Assembly: GCA_032718475.1 (NCBI GenBank)
Contig: JAUCBJ010008811.1
Coordinates: forward strand, 1-64,000
DNA from: Nemertoderma westbladi
Lineage: Eukaryota > Xenacoelomorpha > Nemertodermatida > Nemertodermatidae
Direction of reading: 5' to 3'
Length of the DNA: 64,000 bases
Shown: piece after piece, positions 46,641 to 58,242 of the stretch
Layout of the letters: the number at the start of each line of letters is the position of its first letter
Numbering within the stretch: the first letter of the stretch is position 1
Program-made: the position numbers and the translations under genes
Notes under the pieces: generated by a model
Told to the model about the DNA's origin: nothing
The model's input: the letters and a program-made list of their open reading frames with translations, nothing else
Database searches by the model: none

Positions 46641-48044
46641 TTCACATTCTAGCGGAAGAGTATTCTTGTAACAGTAGGCCTATACCTTGAAAGAATTGAA
46701 AAATAATATACGTATGGAAATTGAAAATAGCTATATGAAAGACAATTATACGGTAGCGATAACGCGACAACAGCCATATAGGCAAAGCATATTGCACACC
46801 ATTGTTGTGTCTTGCGAGTCATCAATACTTACTCAATGTTTGTTTTACAGTAATATTGTTTTCAGATACACTTTAGCCTATCGGTACCGTATACGGACAT
46901 AACTGCAATATGATCAACAATTTATTATACTGTACAGTATACCCAATGTGATAAGGTCAGTTATTTGCTGTGAATCTGGAATTTTCCGCAAGAAAGAAAT
47001 TATTATTCACAGAATTACCGCGGATTTGTTAGAGTAGGCCTAGCTAGGCCTATGGATTCGCCGTACATTAAACCACGATTTGAACGAAGGGAAATTCTTA
47101 CTTATGTACGAATTTCTATGCCTTTTATTTCACTCTTATTTGCTATACAAATACTAATAGACCTAATATTAACTCGCATCGATCAATGCTACTCCTTGAG
47201 GGGCACAGACAACAGACGTCACACCATAAAAGTATTAAGTGGGAGTCGTGGGACTTTATATAAACAAGAAGTTACACAAACGAGACATTGCGTAAACAAT
47301 GTTTGCATATCGGAGCGTTAGACAAACAGCTCTACATCCACGTTTCGTGTGTTGTTTGCTTAAATGCCTTACCCACCCACAAACAAACATTCGACCACAT
47401 ACAGTACTTATCTTTCAATTAATTACATAAGATCATTTAGAAATAAAACTTAAATTTGTATTGAAAATAGTAATAATTAATTAGATAATTATGGAACAAT
47501 CTTAGCGCAAATCCAATCTGAGCAATCTAAGGAAATCTACACGGATAATGTTTTTACTGTGTGACTAATTAACGTTTTAATAACGGCAAATTTACTTTTC
47601 ATATTTTCTGAAATTGGTTTAATTCAATTGCGTTTATATTTTTGAGTTTTTGGTGTTGTTCACATGACATTTGCATCAGCTGTTGCTAGGTAATTTCAAT
47701 CAATATTACAAACGGGACGAACATCAATAACTGGGGACAACCATATGGATGGAACTACAGTATGGTTGGTAGTGAGAGTAAGAGAGTAATTACATTGAAA
47801 ACGCAGATGGTTATTGCCTGTTTGTTCCCTTGTAATAACTAATATACTCAACGCAATAAAATAACACAGCGGTATTTTGACATTAATGCAGTTTCATTTT
47901 ACATTATTGTAGTGTACTGCATATGTAACTGATCACTTGTACGATTTTGGGGGATAATTATAATACATTTATTTATTTCCGTTTGAATATAACCCCGTAT
48001 TTCATTTGGTTACAAAATAATTTAGCCATTATTATATCTGTAAC
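46641..48044. other. Upstream region of gelsolin copy B
   Basis: AT-rich, with no supported gene. An 89-codon frame at 47052-47321 contains a hydrophobic stretch (FISLLFAIQILIDLIL) but has no recognised homology or repeat conservation, so I do not call it. The gelsolin promoter is presumably in the last few hundred bases. Confidence 0.45.
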
Positions 48045-49145
48045 ATGGCAGGGTTTGTAAAAGCAAAGAAATACGACTGGAAGGATAGCAATTTGTCTCT
48101 TTTCGGTTCCGATCTGGAAAGAAAAGTTAAGAAAGGTGCGGCAGAGACCGAAAAGGCTTGGAAAGGTGCTGGACAAAAAGTAGGAAACCAGATCTGGAGG
48201 ATTGTGAACTTCAAGGTCCAACACTGGCCTGCGGAGGACTATGGTAGCTTCTACGAAGGGGATTCCTACATCATCCTCAACACGTATAAACCCGATCCAA
48301 AGTCTGAGGAGTTGGCCTACGACCTTCACTTTTGGATCGGTAAGTATTCAACCCAGGATGAATACGGGACCGCCGCCTATAAAACCGTGGAGTTGGACAC
48401 ATTCCTCGACGACAAACCGATCCAACATCGCGAAGTACAGGGCCACGAATCTGCTAGCTTCAAAAGCTACTTTAAAAAGATGGTTCTCATGAAAGGTGGA
48501 GCCGCCTCTGGATTCAGACACGTTGAACCTACAAAATACCAACCCCGTCTGCTACATTTCAAAGGTAATAAGAAGCCTATAGTTATAAAAGAAGTTATCT
48601 TTAACAGAAACAAACTGAATTCAGATGATGTGTTTATAGTGGATATGGGCATGAAAGCGTACATGTGGATTGGTTCGGGAGCCACCAAAGATGAAACTTT
48701 TCGTGCCACTCAATTCGCTCAGGAGTTGAAGTCAGAACGAAACGGTCGTATAACAGTGGACACAACCCGGGAGGACGACACTGAGGTTGATCACCCTCTC
48801 TACATCGCCTTAGCTGAACATGCCGTGGATGATACAGACGATGACGCCGATGAGGCTGATGTTGCAGGGAGTAAAACCGTGTTCCAACTTTCCGATGCCT
48901 CTGGAGAGATGAAGATGAACAAGGTATCGTCCATTAGATCTTCCCTAGATACCAATGATGTATTTATATTAGACGACGGCCTAGAATGTATCGTTTGGGT
49001 TGGTAAGAAGGCCTCTAAAGACGAACGATCCAAAGGTTTGATGTACGCCCATAAATATCTACAATCAACGAAACATCCTTTAGTCCCGGTATCGATTGTT
49101 CGTGAGGGACAAGGACATCACTCGATAGATAAATTCTTCCAATAA
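48045..49145 (+). CDS. Gelsolin-like actin-severing protein (three gelsolin repeats), copy B
   Basis: A 366-aa protein of the gelsolin/severin family. N-terminus MAGFVKAKKYDWKDSNLSLF, typical of the short invertebrate gelsolin-like proteins. G1 about 48-150 (IWRIVNFKVQHWPAEDYGSF, GDSYIILNTY with Ca2+/actin-interface residues, STQDEYGTAAYK). G2 about 165-245 (DVFIVDMGMKAYMWIGSGAT). G3 about 275-350 (DVFILDDGLECIVWVGKKAS). An acidic linker of Asp repeats lies at about 261-270. It ends SIDKFFQ. Like copy A it lacks introns. DNA of residues about 40-148 is almost identical to copy A, whereas G2-G3 are clearly diverged. Function inferred from the family: severing, capping and nucleating actin. Confidence 0.95.
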   Translation: MAGFVKAKKYDWKDSNLSLFGSDLERKVKKGAAETEKAWKGAGQKVGNQIWRIVNFKVQHWPAEDYGSFYEGDSYIILNTYKPDPKSEELAYDLHFWIGKYSTQDEYGTAAYKTVELDTFLDDKPIQHREVQGHESASFKSYFKKMVLMKGGAASGFRHVEPTKYQPRLLHFKGNKKPIVIKEVIFNRNKLNSDDVFIVDMGMKAYMWIGSGATKDETFRATQFAQELKSERNGRITVDTTREDDTEVDHPLYIALAEHAVDDTDDDADEADVAGSKTVFQLSDASGEMKMNKVSSIRSSLDTNDVFILDDGLECIVWVGKKASKDERSKGLMYAHKYLQSTKHPLVPVSIVREGQGHHSIDKFFQ

Positions 49146-49603
49146 TAATATTCTTCTAGTTACATCTTATATATCCATATTATTCATATTATATGCGTAA
49201 TATAAATAACAGTATAATAATTTCAATCGATTTACCGTATTATTTGTACTGTAATTCGTCGTTGAGATTGGCTTACTGTACGTATGTGTGTTGGTTCTTT
49301 ATTCAGTTACTAATTAATTATTAGTACATTCATACTATGTTATTAAAGCTACTGTATGTACTTAATAATTACCTTTAGGATGGGTTTATTTTCTACATAA
49401 TCTGATTACTGTATTACCTTATAATGTAATTTACTATTTATATAAAGTGCTACATTAGTTTGAAAGTAATTGTGCGCCCATCGATTTTACAAAGAATATA
49501 AATGCATACAGTATTTGGAGTATTTATTTACATTATACATATTTATTTGTTAATTTCATGGTGCACATTTCAGTGATTATGATCCGAGTGTGGTTTACAA
49601 ACG
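49146..49603. other. 3' flank of gelsolin copy B
   Basis: AT-rich, presumed 3' UTR and spacer. No repeat unit is recognisable before the 50-bp satellite starts at about 49604. Confidence 0.5.
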
Positions 49604-52600
49604 TAAGGAGAGAATGTGAGCCTTAGCGTATATGTGTATGTGGGCGAATCATTAAAGGAGAGAAAGTGAGCCTTAGCGTATATGTGTATGTGGGCGAATC
49701 ATTAAAGGAGAGAAAGTGAGCCTTAGCGTATATGTGTATGTGGGCGAATCATTAAAGGAGAGAAAGTGAGCCTTAGCGTATATGTGTATGTGGGCGAACC
49801 ATTAAAGGAGAGAAAGTGAGCCTTAGCGTATATGTGTATGTGGGCGAACTATTAAAGGAGAGAAAGTGAGCCTTAGTGTATATGTGTATGTGGGGGAACC
49901 ATTAAAGGAGAGAAAGTGAGCCTTAGTGTATATGTGTATGTGGGCGAATCATTAAAGGAGAGAAAGTGAGCCTTAGCGTATATGTGTATGTGGGCGAAAC
50001 ATTAAAGGAGAGAAAGTGAGCCTTAGCGTATATGTGTATGTGGGCAAAACATTAAAGGAGAGAAAGTGAGCCTTAGCGTATATGTGTATGTGGGCAAAAC
50101 ATTAAAGGAGAGAAAGTGAGCCTTAGCGTATATGTGTATGTGGGCGAACCATTAAAGGAGAGAAAGTGAGCCTTAGTGTATATGTGTATGTGGGGGAACC
50201 ATTAAAGGAGAGAAAGTGAGCCTTAGTGTATATGTGTATGTGGGGGAACCATTAAAGGAGAGAAAGTGAGCCTTAGTGCATATGTGTATGTGGGGGAACC
50301 ATTAAAGGAGAGAAAGTGAGCCTTAGTGCATATGTGTATGTGGGGGAACCATTAAAGGAGAGAAAGTGAGCCTTAGTGTATATGTGTATGTGGGCGAATC
50401 ATTAAAGGAGAGAAAGTGAGCCTTTTGTGTATATGTGTATGTGGGCGAACTATTAAAGGAGAGAAAGTGAGCCTTAGTGTATATGTGTATGTGGGGGAAC
50501 CATTAAAGGAGAGAAAGTGAGCCTTAGTGTATATGTGTATGTGGGCGAATCATTAAAGGAGAGAAAGTGAGCCTTAGCGTATATGTGTATGTGGGCGAAA
50601 CATTAAAGGAGAGAAAGTGAGCCTTAGCGTATATGTGTATGTGGGCAAAACATTAAAGGAGAGAAAGTGAGCCTTAGCGTATATGTGTATGTGGGCAAAA
50701 CATTAAAGGAGAGAAAGTGAGCCTTAGCGTATATGTGTATGTGGGCGAATCATTAAAGGAGAGAAAGTGAGCCTTAGTGTATATGTGTATGTGGGGGAAC
50801 CATTAAAGGAGAGAAAGTGAGCCTTAGCGTATATGTGTATGTGGGCGAACCATTAAAGGAGAGAAAGTAAGCCTTAGTGTATATGTGTATGTGGGGGAAC
50901 CATTAAAGGAGAGAAAGTGAGCCTTAGTGTATATGTGTATGTGGGCGAATCATTAAAGGAGAGAAAGTGAGCCTTAGCGTATATGTGTATGTGGGCGAAA
51001 CATTAAAGGAGAGAAAGTGAGCCTTAGCGTATATGTGTATGTGGGCAAAACATTAAAGGAGAGAAAGTGAGCCTTAGCGTATATGTGTATGTGGGCAAAA
51101 CATTAAAGGAGAGAAAGTGAGCCTTAGCGTATATGTGTATGTGGGCGAACCATTAAAGGAGAGAAAGTAAGCCTTAGTGTATATGTGTATGTGGGGGAAC
51201 CATTAAAGGAGAGAAAGTGAGCCTTAGTGTATATGTGTATGTGGGCGAATCATTAAAGGAGAGAAAGTGAGCCTTAGCGTATATGTGTATGTGGGCGAAA
51301 CATTAAAGGAGAGAAAGTGAGCCTTAGCGTATATGTGTATGTGGGCAAAACATTAAAGGAGAGAAAGTGAGCCTTAGCGTATATGTGTATGTGGGCGAAC
51401 CATTAAAGGAGAGAAAGTAAGCCTTAGTGTATATGTGTATGTGGACGAACTATTAAAGGAGAGAAAGTAAGCCTTAGTGTATATGTGTATGTGGGGGAAC
51501 CATTAAAGGAGAGAAAGTGAGCCTTAGCGTATATGTGTATGTGGGCGAATCATTAAAGGAGAGAAAGTGAGCCTTAGCGTATATGTGTATGTGGGCGAAA
51601 CATTAAAGGAGAGAAAGTGAGCCTTAGCGTATATGTGTATGTGGGCAAAACATTAAAGGAGAGAAAGTGAGCCTTAGCGTATATGTGTATGTGGGCAAAA
51701 CATTAAAGGAGAGAAAGTGAGCCTTAGCGTATATGTGTATGTGGGCGAACCATTAAAGGAGAGAAAGTGAGCCTTAGTGTATATGTGTATGTGGGCGAAC
51801 TATTAAAGGAGAGAAAGTGAGCCTTAGCGTATATGTGTATGTGGGCGAATCATTAAAGGAGAGAAAGTGAGCCTTAGTGTATATGTGTATGTGGGGGAAC
51901 CATTAAAGGAGAGAAAGTGAGCCTTAGTGTATATGTGTATGTGGGCGAATCATTAAAGGAGAGAAAGTGAGCCTTAGCGTATATGTGTATGTGGGCGAAA
52001 CATTAAAGGAGAGAAAGTGAGCCTTAGCGTATATGTGTATGTGGGCAAAACATTAAAGGAGAGAAAGTGAGCCTTAGCGTATATGTGTATGTGGGCGAAA
52101 CATTAAAGGAGAGAAAGTGAGCCTTAGCGTATATGTGTATGTGGGCGAACCATTAAAGGAGAGAAAGTGAGCCTTAGCGTATATGTGTATGTGGGCGAAC
52201 CATTAAAGGAGAGAAAGTGAGCCTTAGCGTATATGTGTATGTGGGCGAACCATTAAAGGAGAGAAAGTGAGCCTTAGCGTATATGTGTATGTGGGCGAAC
52301 CATTAAAGGAGAGAAAGTGAGCCTTAGCGTATATGTGTATGTGGGCGAACCATTAAAGGAGAGAAAGTGAGCCTTAGCGTATATGTGTATGTGGGCGAAT
52401 CATTAAAGGAGAGAAAGTGAGCCTTAGCGTATATGTGTATGTGGGCGAATCATTAAAGGAGAGAAAGTGAGCCTTAGCGTATATGTGTATGTGGGCGAAT
52501 CATTAAAGGAGAGAAAGTGAGCCTTAGCGTATATGTGTATGTGGGCGAATCATTAAAGGAGAGAAAGTGAGCCTTAGCGTATATGTGTATGTGGGCGAAA

Positions 52601-55594
52601 CATTAAAGGAGAGAAAGTGAGCCTTAGCGTATATGTGTATGTGGGCGAAACATTAAAGGAGAGAAAGTGAGCCTTAGCGTATATGTGTATGTGGGCGAAA
52701 CATTAAAGGAGAGAAAGTGAGCCTTAGCGTATATGTGTATGTGGGCGAATCATTAAAGGAGAGAAAGTGAGCCTTAGCGTATATGTGTATGTGGGCGAAA
52801 CATTAAAGGAGAGAAAGTGAGCCTTAGCGTATATGTGTATGTGGGCGAAACATTAAAGGAGAGAAAGTGAGCCTTAGCGTATATGTGTATGTGGGCGAAC
52901 CATTAAAGGAGAGAAAGTGAGCCTTAGCGTATATGTGTATGTGGGCGAACTATTAAAGGAGAGAAAGTGAGCCTTAGCGTATATGTGTATGTGGGCGAAT
53001 CATTAAAGGAGAGAAAGTGAGCCTTAGCGTATATGTGTATGTGGGCGAATCATTAAAGGAGAGAAAGTGAGCCTTAGCGTATATGTGTATGTGGGCGAAA
53101 CATTAAAGGAGAGAAAGTGAGCCTTAGCGTATATGTGTATGTGGGCGAAACATTAAAGGAGAGAAAGTGAGCCTTAGCGTATATGTGTATGTGGGCGAAC
53201 CATTAAAGGAGAGAAAGTGAGCCTTAGCGTATATGTGTATGTGGGCGAACCATTAAAGGAGAGAAAGTGAGCCTTAGCGTATATGTGTATGTGGGCGAAC
53301 CATTAAAGGAGAGAAAGTGAGCCTTAGCGTATATGTGTATGTGGGCGAACCACTAAAGGAGAGAAAGTGAGCCTTAGCGTATATGTGTATGTGGGCGAAT
53401 CATTAAAGGAGAGAAAGTGAGCCTTAGCGTATATGTGTATGTGGGCGAACCATTAAAGGAGAGAAAGTGAGCCTTAGCGTATATGTGTATGTGGGCGAAC
53501 CATTAAAGGAGAGAAAGTGAGCCTTAGCGTATATGTGTATGTGGGCGAACCATTAAAGGAGAGAAAGTGAGCCTTAGCGTATATGTGTATGTGGGCGAAT
53601 CATTAAAGGAGAGAAAGTGAGCCTTAGCGTATATGTGTATGTGGGCGAACCATTAAAGGAGAGAAAGTGAGCCTTAGCGTATATGTGTATGTGGGCGAAT
53701 CATTAAAGGAGAGAAAGTGAGCCTTAGCGTATATGTGTATGTGGGCGAATCATTAAAGGAGAGAAAGTGAGCCTTAGCGTATATGTGTATGTGGGCGAAA
53801 CATTAAAGGAGAGAAAGTGAGCCTTAGCGTATATGTGTATGTGGGCGAACCATTAAAGGAGAGAAAGTGAGCCTTAGCGTATATGTGTATGTGGGCGAAT
53901 CATTAAAGGAGAGAAAGTGAGCCTTAGCGTATATGTGTATGTGGGCGAATCATTAAAGGAGAGAAAGTGAGCCTTAGCGTATATGTGTATGTGGGCGAAT
54001 CATTAAAGGAGAGAAAGTGAGCCTTAGCGTATATGTGTATGTGGGCGAACCATTAAAGGAGAGAAAGTGAGCCTTAGCGTATATGTGTATGTGGGCGAAC
54101 CATTAAAGGAGAGAAAGTGAGCCTTAGCGTATATGTGTATGTGGGCGAAACATTAAAGGAGAGAAAGTGAGCCTTAGCGTATTGTGTATGTGGGCGAAAC
54201 ATTAAAGGAGAGAAAGTGAGCCTTAGCGTATATTATGTGTATGTGGGCGAACTATTAAAGGAGAGAAAGTGAGCCTTAGCGTATATGTGTATGTGGGCGA
54301 AACATTAAAGGAGATAAAGTGAGCCTTAGCGTATATGTGTATGTGGGCGAACTATTAAAGGAGAGAAAGTGAGCCTTAGCGTATATGTGTATGTGGGCGA
54401 AACATTAAAGGAGAGAAAGTGAGCCTTAGCGTATATGTGTATGTGGGCGAACCATTAAAGGAGAGAAAGTGAGCCTTAGCGTATATGTGTATGTGGGCGA
54501 ACCACTAAAGGAGAGAAAGTAAGCCTTAGTGTATATGTGTATGTGGGCGAATCATTAAAGGAGATAAAGTGAGCCTTAGCGTATATGTGTATGTGGGCGA
54601 ATCATTAAAGGAGAGAAAGTGAGCCTTAGCTTATATGTGTATGTGGGCGAAACATTAAAGGAGAGAAAGTGAGCCTTAGCGTATTGTGTATGTGGGCGAA
54701 CCATTAAAGGAGAGAAAGTGAGCCTTAGCGTATATGTGTATGTGGGCGAACATTAAAGGAGAGAAAGTGAGCCTTAGCTTATATGTGTATGTGGGCGAAA
54801 CATTAAAGGAGAGAAAGTGAGCCTTAGCGTATTGTGTATGTGGGCGAACCATTAAAGGAGAGAAAGTGAGCCTTAGCGTATATCTGTATGTGGGCGAACT
54901 ATTAAAGGAGAGAAAGTGAGCCTTAGCGTATATGTGTATGTGGGCGAAACATTAAAGGAGAGAAAGTGAGCCTTAGCGTATATGTGTATGTGGGCGAATC
55001 ATTAAAGGAGAGAAAGTGAGCCTTAGCGTATATGTGTATGTGGGCGAAACATTAAAGGAGAGAAAGTGAGCCTTAGCGTATATGTGTATGTGGGCGAACC
55101 ATTAAAGGAGAGAAAGTGAGACTTAGCGTATGTGTATGTGGGCGAACCACTAAAGGAGAGAAAGTGAGCCTTAGCGTATATGTGTATGTGGGCGAAACAT
55201 TAAAGGAGAGAAAGTGAGCCTTAGCGTATATGTGTATGTGGGCGAACCATTAAAGGAGAGAAAGTGAGCCTTAGCGTATATGTGTATGTGGGCGAACCAT
55301 TAAAGGAGAGAAAGTGAGCCTTAGTGCATATGTGTATGTGGGCGAACCATTAAAGGAGAGAAAGTGAGCCTTAGCGTATATGTGTATGTGGGCGAAACAT
55401 TAAAGGAGAGAAAGTGAGCCTTAGCGTATATGTGTATGTGGGCGAACCATTAAAGGAGAGAAAGTGAGCCTTAGCGTATATGTGTATGTGGGCGAACCAC
55501 TAAAGGAGAGAAAGTAAGCCTTAGTGTATATGTGTATGTGGGCGAACCATTAAAGGAGAGAATAGCGTATATGTGTATGTGGGCGAACCATTAA
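49604..55594. repeat. 50-bp satellite, about 120 copies
   Basis: The unit begins AAAGGAGAGAAAGTGAGCCT and continues TAGCGTATATGTGTATGTGGGCGAACCATT. Variation is concentrated in the GCGTA/GTGTA position and in the CGAACC/CGAATC/CGAAAC/CAAAAC/GGGAACC position. At 49900-52050 these variants are ordered in a six-unit (about 300-bp) higher-order repeat, for example 50947-51246 against 51247-51546. From about 52100 on the array is more uniform. Near the right end, shortened or lengthened units appear (48, 49 and 54 bp). Frequent stops (TGA, TAG) make coding impossible. Confidence 0.97.
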
Positions 55595-55737
55595 TTCTGG
55601 AGTTTCGAATATTTGAACGTTAATAATTTGGTCAATCCTAATTGAAATGTCACCAAACTTGGAAAACATCTCTGTGCAAAATTAACAACCTTATTCCATT
55701 TAAAGTTCGTTAAATCTGCAATTTGTCCTATATCTAG

Positions 55738-55862
55738 GAGTTTGTATTTTTATGAATTCGTTTAGTTTTAACATTATTACCTCAAAATAAATATCAACCC
55801 CGCGAAACCTTCCCAAACTTATTATTATTATTTAGTTTTTTATTTTATAGCAAACATGCCTA
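55738..55862. repeat. Left arm of a ~125-bp inverted repeat around the PolB fragment
   Basis: From TTTGTATTTTTATGAATTCG to the bases just after the ATG (TAGCAAACATGCC), nearly identical in reverse complement to 58092-58225. Its inner end TTATTTTATAG resembles a splice acceptor immediately before the coding start. Confidence 0.9.
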
Positions 55863-58108
55863 GATCATCAACATTCGTTGACTGTCCTGTCTGCAATAAG
55901 AACATGCGCAGTGATAATCTCAACAAACATCTCGCAACTCATTTTAAACAATATTCATGCGATTGTTGTGGCACCTGGTCCTCCGATAAGAAAACTATGG
56001 TTAGCCATCTAGCGCTATGTACGCAAGGTGGGACTGGGTTCAGATTTATCAACGAAGAAAACACTTGCAAGTGTGGCGAATCATTCACTTTATCAGCCTT
56101 TAAAGAACACGATTGCTATACGCGACTCTTCTCTCGGAAACGCAAACAATCTCAAACGCCTTTGTCACCACCACCACCACCTCCACCACCAAACATTCAA
56201 TCTCCAAGGGTTGGCCCTTCTACTTCAAGACAACAGACTGGAGGTTCGACCAACAACCCATTTTTACCATCCGTGAATAGCTCATCCCACAACCGCTTAT
56301 TTACATATACAAACACGTTACTTACACCACAATTAGATGTAGAGTTAACACTTAGAGAAAATGAAAGTTATATTTGGGATAGAGTGAGTCAACATTTTAA
56401 TAATGAATTTAATTTTATAAAAGTTTGGTTAACTATTTCTATCTTAATGGAAAGGGAGACATCTGAGGGTACTCAATTAGAAACCTTCAGTTTCAAATCA
56501 AACGCTTCAAATAATCAAATAACTTCTAATTTAGATTTTGAAAACTGGTTTTCGCAAACTATCGAACGAATAGATGAATTAATAGCAGTCTTTGTTTGCA
56601 TGGGCAGTGGTTGGAATATTGTTTCAATCAAAGAAATCAATTTACAAATTTCTACCTTCAATCGCAACCCCTATTTAAAAGGACACGGTGGTGGTTATAT
56701 TCCTAAAATTTTAGCAAAGAAACAGTGCATTATTAACTTAGATTGCCCCATCGGGGAATGTTTTAAGTACGCAGTAGTCGCTGCTGCTTGTTATAAAAAA
56801 ATTGAAAGAAAGAAACAAAATATTAGACTATTGTCAACATATACTCCATACATGACCATGTTTGATTTCAGTACGATGAGTTTCCCAGTAGATAGAGTAG
56901 TAGGCATTCCACGTTTTTTAGAAACCAACCCTTTGTACTGCATTAATTTATTATTTTGGAGTACTGATAACATATTGAGCATTCTATCACAACCAAATTC
57001 AGAACATTGCTTCCAAAAAACTGTTTTAAATTTAATGTTTATAGAAGGTAATCAAAACAATCCAGGACATTACTGCGCAATTGTCAACTTAAATAGACTT
57101 ATTAATAAATCAGGACAAGGGACCAAAAAAATTTGTAAGCGTTGTCTGAGAGCTTTTTATACTATTAACTCATTGCAAACTCATCGGGAACTATGTTACA
57201 CAAGCAAACGACAATTGGAACAAATGCCTACACCAGATAAATTAAAAATTAAATTCAATCGATTAGATAAGACTTTATCCCCTCCCTTTTGCATATATGC
57301 CGATATTGAAAGTGTTTTAGAACCTACATCAAACCCTAAATTAGTTCAAAAGCACATTGCTAGCGCCGCCGCATTTTATACAGTACCCAATCGCGAGCTA
57401 ATAAATCCCCCACAAACATCATTGCAAATGTTTAGAGACACTGGAACAAACCATGTTATAGACGATTTTCTCACTGCTCTCGAATCACACTGTAGGGAAT
57501 TATACGAGTGGACTATTTCTGGTACAAACACCAATGTTCCTAAACATTTGACTCGAGCACAGCAACAAAATTTTGATAATGCTACAAACTGTTACACTCG
57601 TAACTGTTCTCTAACCCCTGATTCACATGGACTGAATCTAGCAGAAAATCTCAATACTAAAGTTTGTGACCACAACCATCTAACGGGAGCCTATCGTGGA
57701 GCGGCATGTGTTAGTTGCAACCGCAAACTTTCTCTTAAACGCAATAAATTTTATGTAGTGCTACACAACCTGAGGCATTACGATTCCCATTTAATATTAA
57801 AAGAAGGCCTGAAAAACAGTTCTAGAACTCATTGGCAGATAAATGTAATTCCAAAGAACACTGCGACTTATATCAATATAGAAATATCATTTCCCATAGA
57901 CAAAACCATGCAGACAGCAAATGCAAAAGAAAGTATTGTCATCAATCTTCTAGACTCTCTACAGTTCATGACAGCTAGTCTAGATAAGCTAAGTAGTTAT
58001 CTTACTGCAAACAATTCTGATCTAACAAAAGCTATCCCACACACTTTGAAACAAATGAAAAATCTTCATCCCACCAATATTAGCGATTCCAAGGCATGTT
58101 TGCTATAA
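55856..58108 (+). CDS. Truncated Polinton/adintovirus-like DNA polymerase B (N-terminal and exonuclease regions only)
   Basis: A 750-aa frame. Two C2H2/C2HC zinc fingers lie at about 9-60 and a proline-rich linker at about 100-110. Next comes the region typical of metazoan Polinton-type PolB proteins (GSGWNIVSIKEINLQIS; CFKYAVVAA; CKRCLRAFYTINSLQTHREL with a C2HC finger). The 3'-5' exonuclease begins with Exo I CIYADIES (about 478-485, DxE). An endonuclease VII-like finger CDHNHLTGAYRGAACVSCN is at about 605-622, and an Exo II-like HNLRHYDSH at about 637-645. The frame stops at LDSLQFMTASLDKLSS plus ~50 residues, before the polymerase palm, so it could not synthesise DNA. The last codons (CLL and stop) come from the inverted copy of the gene start. 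An alternative is an exonuclease/DNA-binding derivative under selection. Confidence 0.85.
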   Translation: MPRSSTFVDCPVCNKNMRSDNLNKHLATHFKQYSCDCCGTWSSDKKTMVSHLALCTQGGTGFRFINEENTCKCGESFTLSAFKEHDCYTRLFSRKRKQSQTPLSPPPPPPPPNIQSPRVGPSTSRQQTGGSTNNPFLPSVNSSSHNRLFTYTNTLLTPQLDVELTLRENESYIWDRVSQHFNNEFNFIKVWLTISILMERETSEGTQLETFSFKSNASNNQITSNLDFENWFSQTIERIDELIAVFVCMGSGWNIVSIKEINLQISTFNRNPYLKGHGGGYIPKILAKKQCIINLDCPIGECFKYAVVAAACYKKIERKKQNIRLLSTYTPYMTMFDFSTMSFPVDRVVGIPRFLETNPLYCINLLFWSTDNILSILSQPNSEHCFQKTVLNLMFIEGNQNNPGHYCAIVNLNRLINKSGQGTKKICKRCLRAFYTINSLQTHRELCYTSKRQLEQMPTPDKLKIKFNRLDKTLSPPFCIYADIESVLEPTSNPKLVQKHIASAAAFYTVPNRELINPPQTSLQMFRDTGTNHVIDDFLTALESHCRELYEWTISGTNTNVPKHLTRAQQQNFDNATNCYTRNCSLTPDSHGLNLAENLNTKVCDHNHLTGAYRGAACVSCNRKLSLKRNKFYVVLHNLRHYDSHLILKEGLKNSSRTHWQINVIPKNTATYINIEISFPIDKTMQTANAKESIVINLLDSLQFMTASLDKLSSYLTANNSDLTKAIPHTLKQMKNLHPTNISDSKACLL

Positions 58109-58225
58109 AATAAAAAAACTAAATAATAATAATAAGTTTGGGAAGGTTTCGTAGGGATGGTTTTTATTTTGAGGCAATAATGTTAAAACTAAACGAATTC
58201 ATAAAAATACAAATTTATTGTTCTT
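58092..58225. repeat. Right arm of the inverted repeat around the PolB fragment
   Basis: Reverse complement of 55738-55862 with a handful of substitutions and one extra base in the T-run. It supplies the stop codon of the PolB frame. Just outside, the minus strand reads CTGCAGGTAAGAA (58229-58242), a good splice donor. Together with TTATTTTATAG this looks like a small intron lying upstream of the start codon in the original gene. Confidence 0.85.
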
Positions 58226-58242
58226 ACCTGCAGATTGATTCG

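Noticed and set aside
47052-47321. 89-aa ORF with a hydrophobic stretch
   Set aside because: Short and AT-rich, with no recognised homology or second copy showing conservation.
49604-55594. CRISPR-like regular array
   Set aside because: Units are contiguous with no unique spacers, and the setting is an animal genome. It is a satellite.
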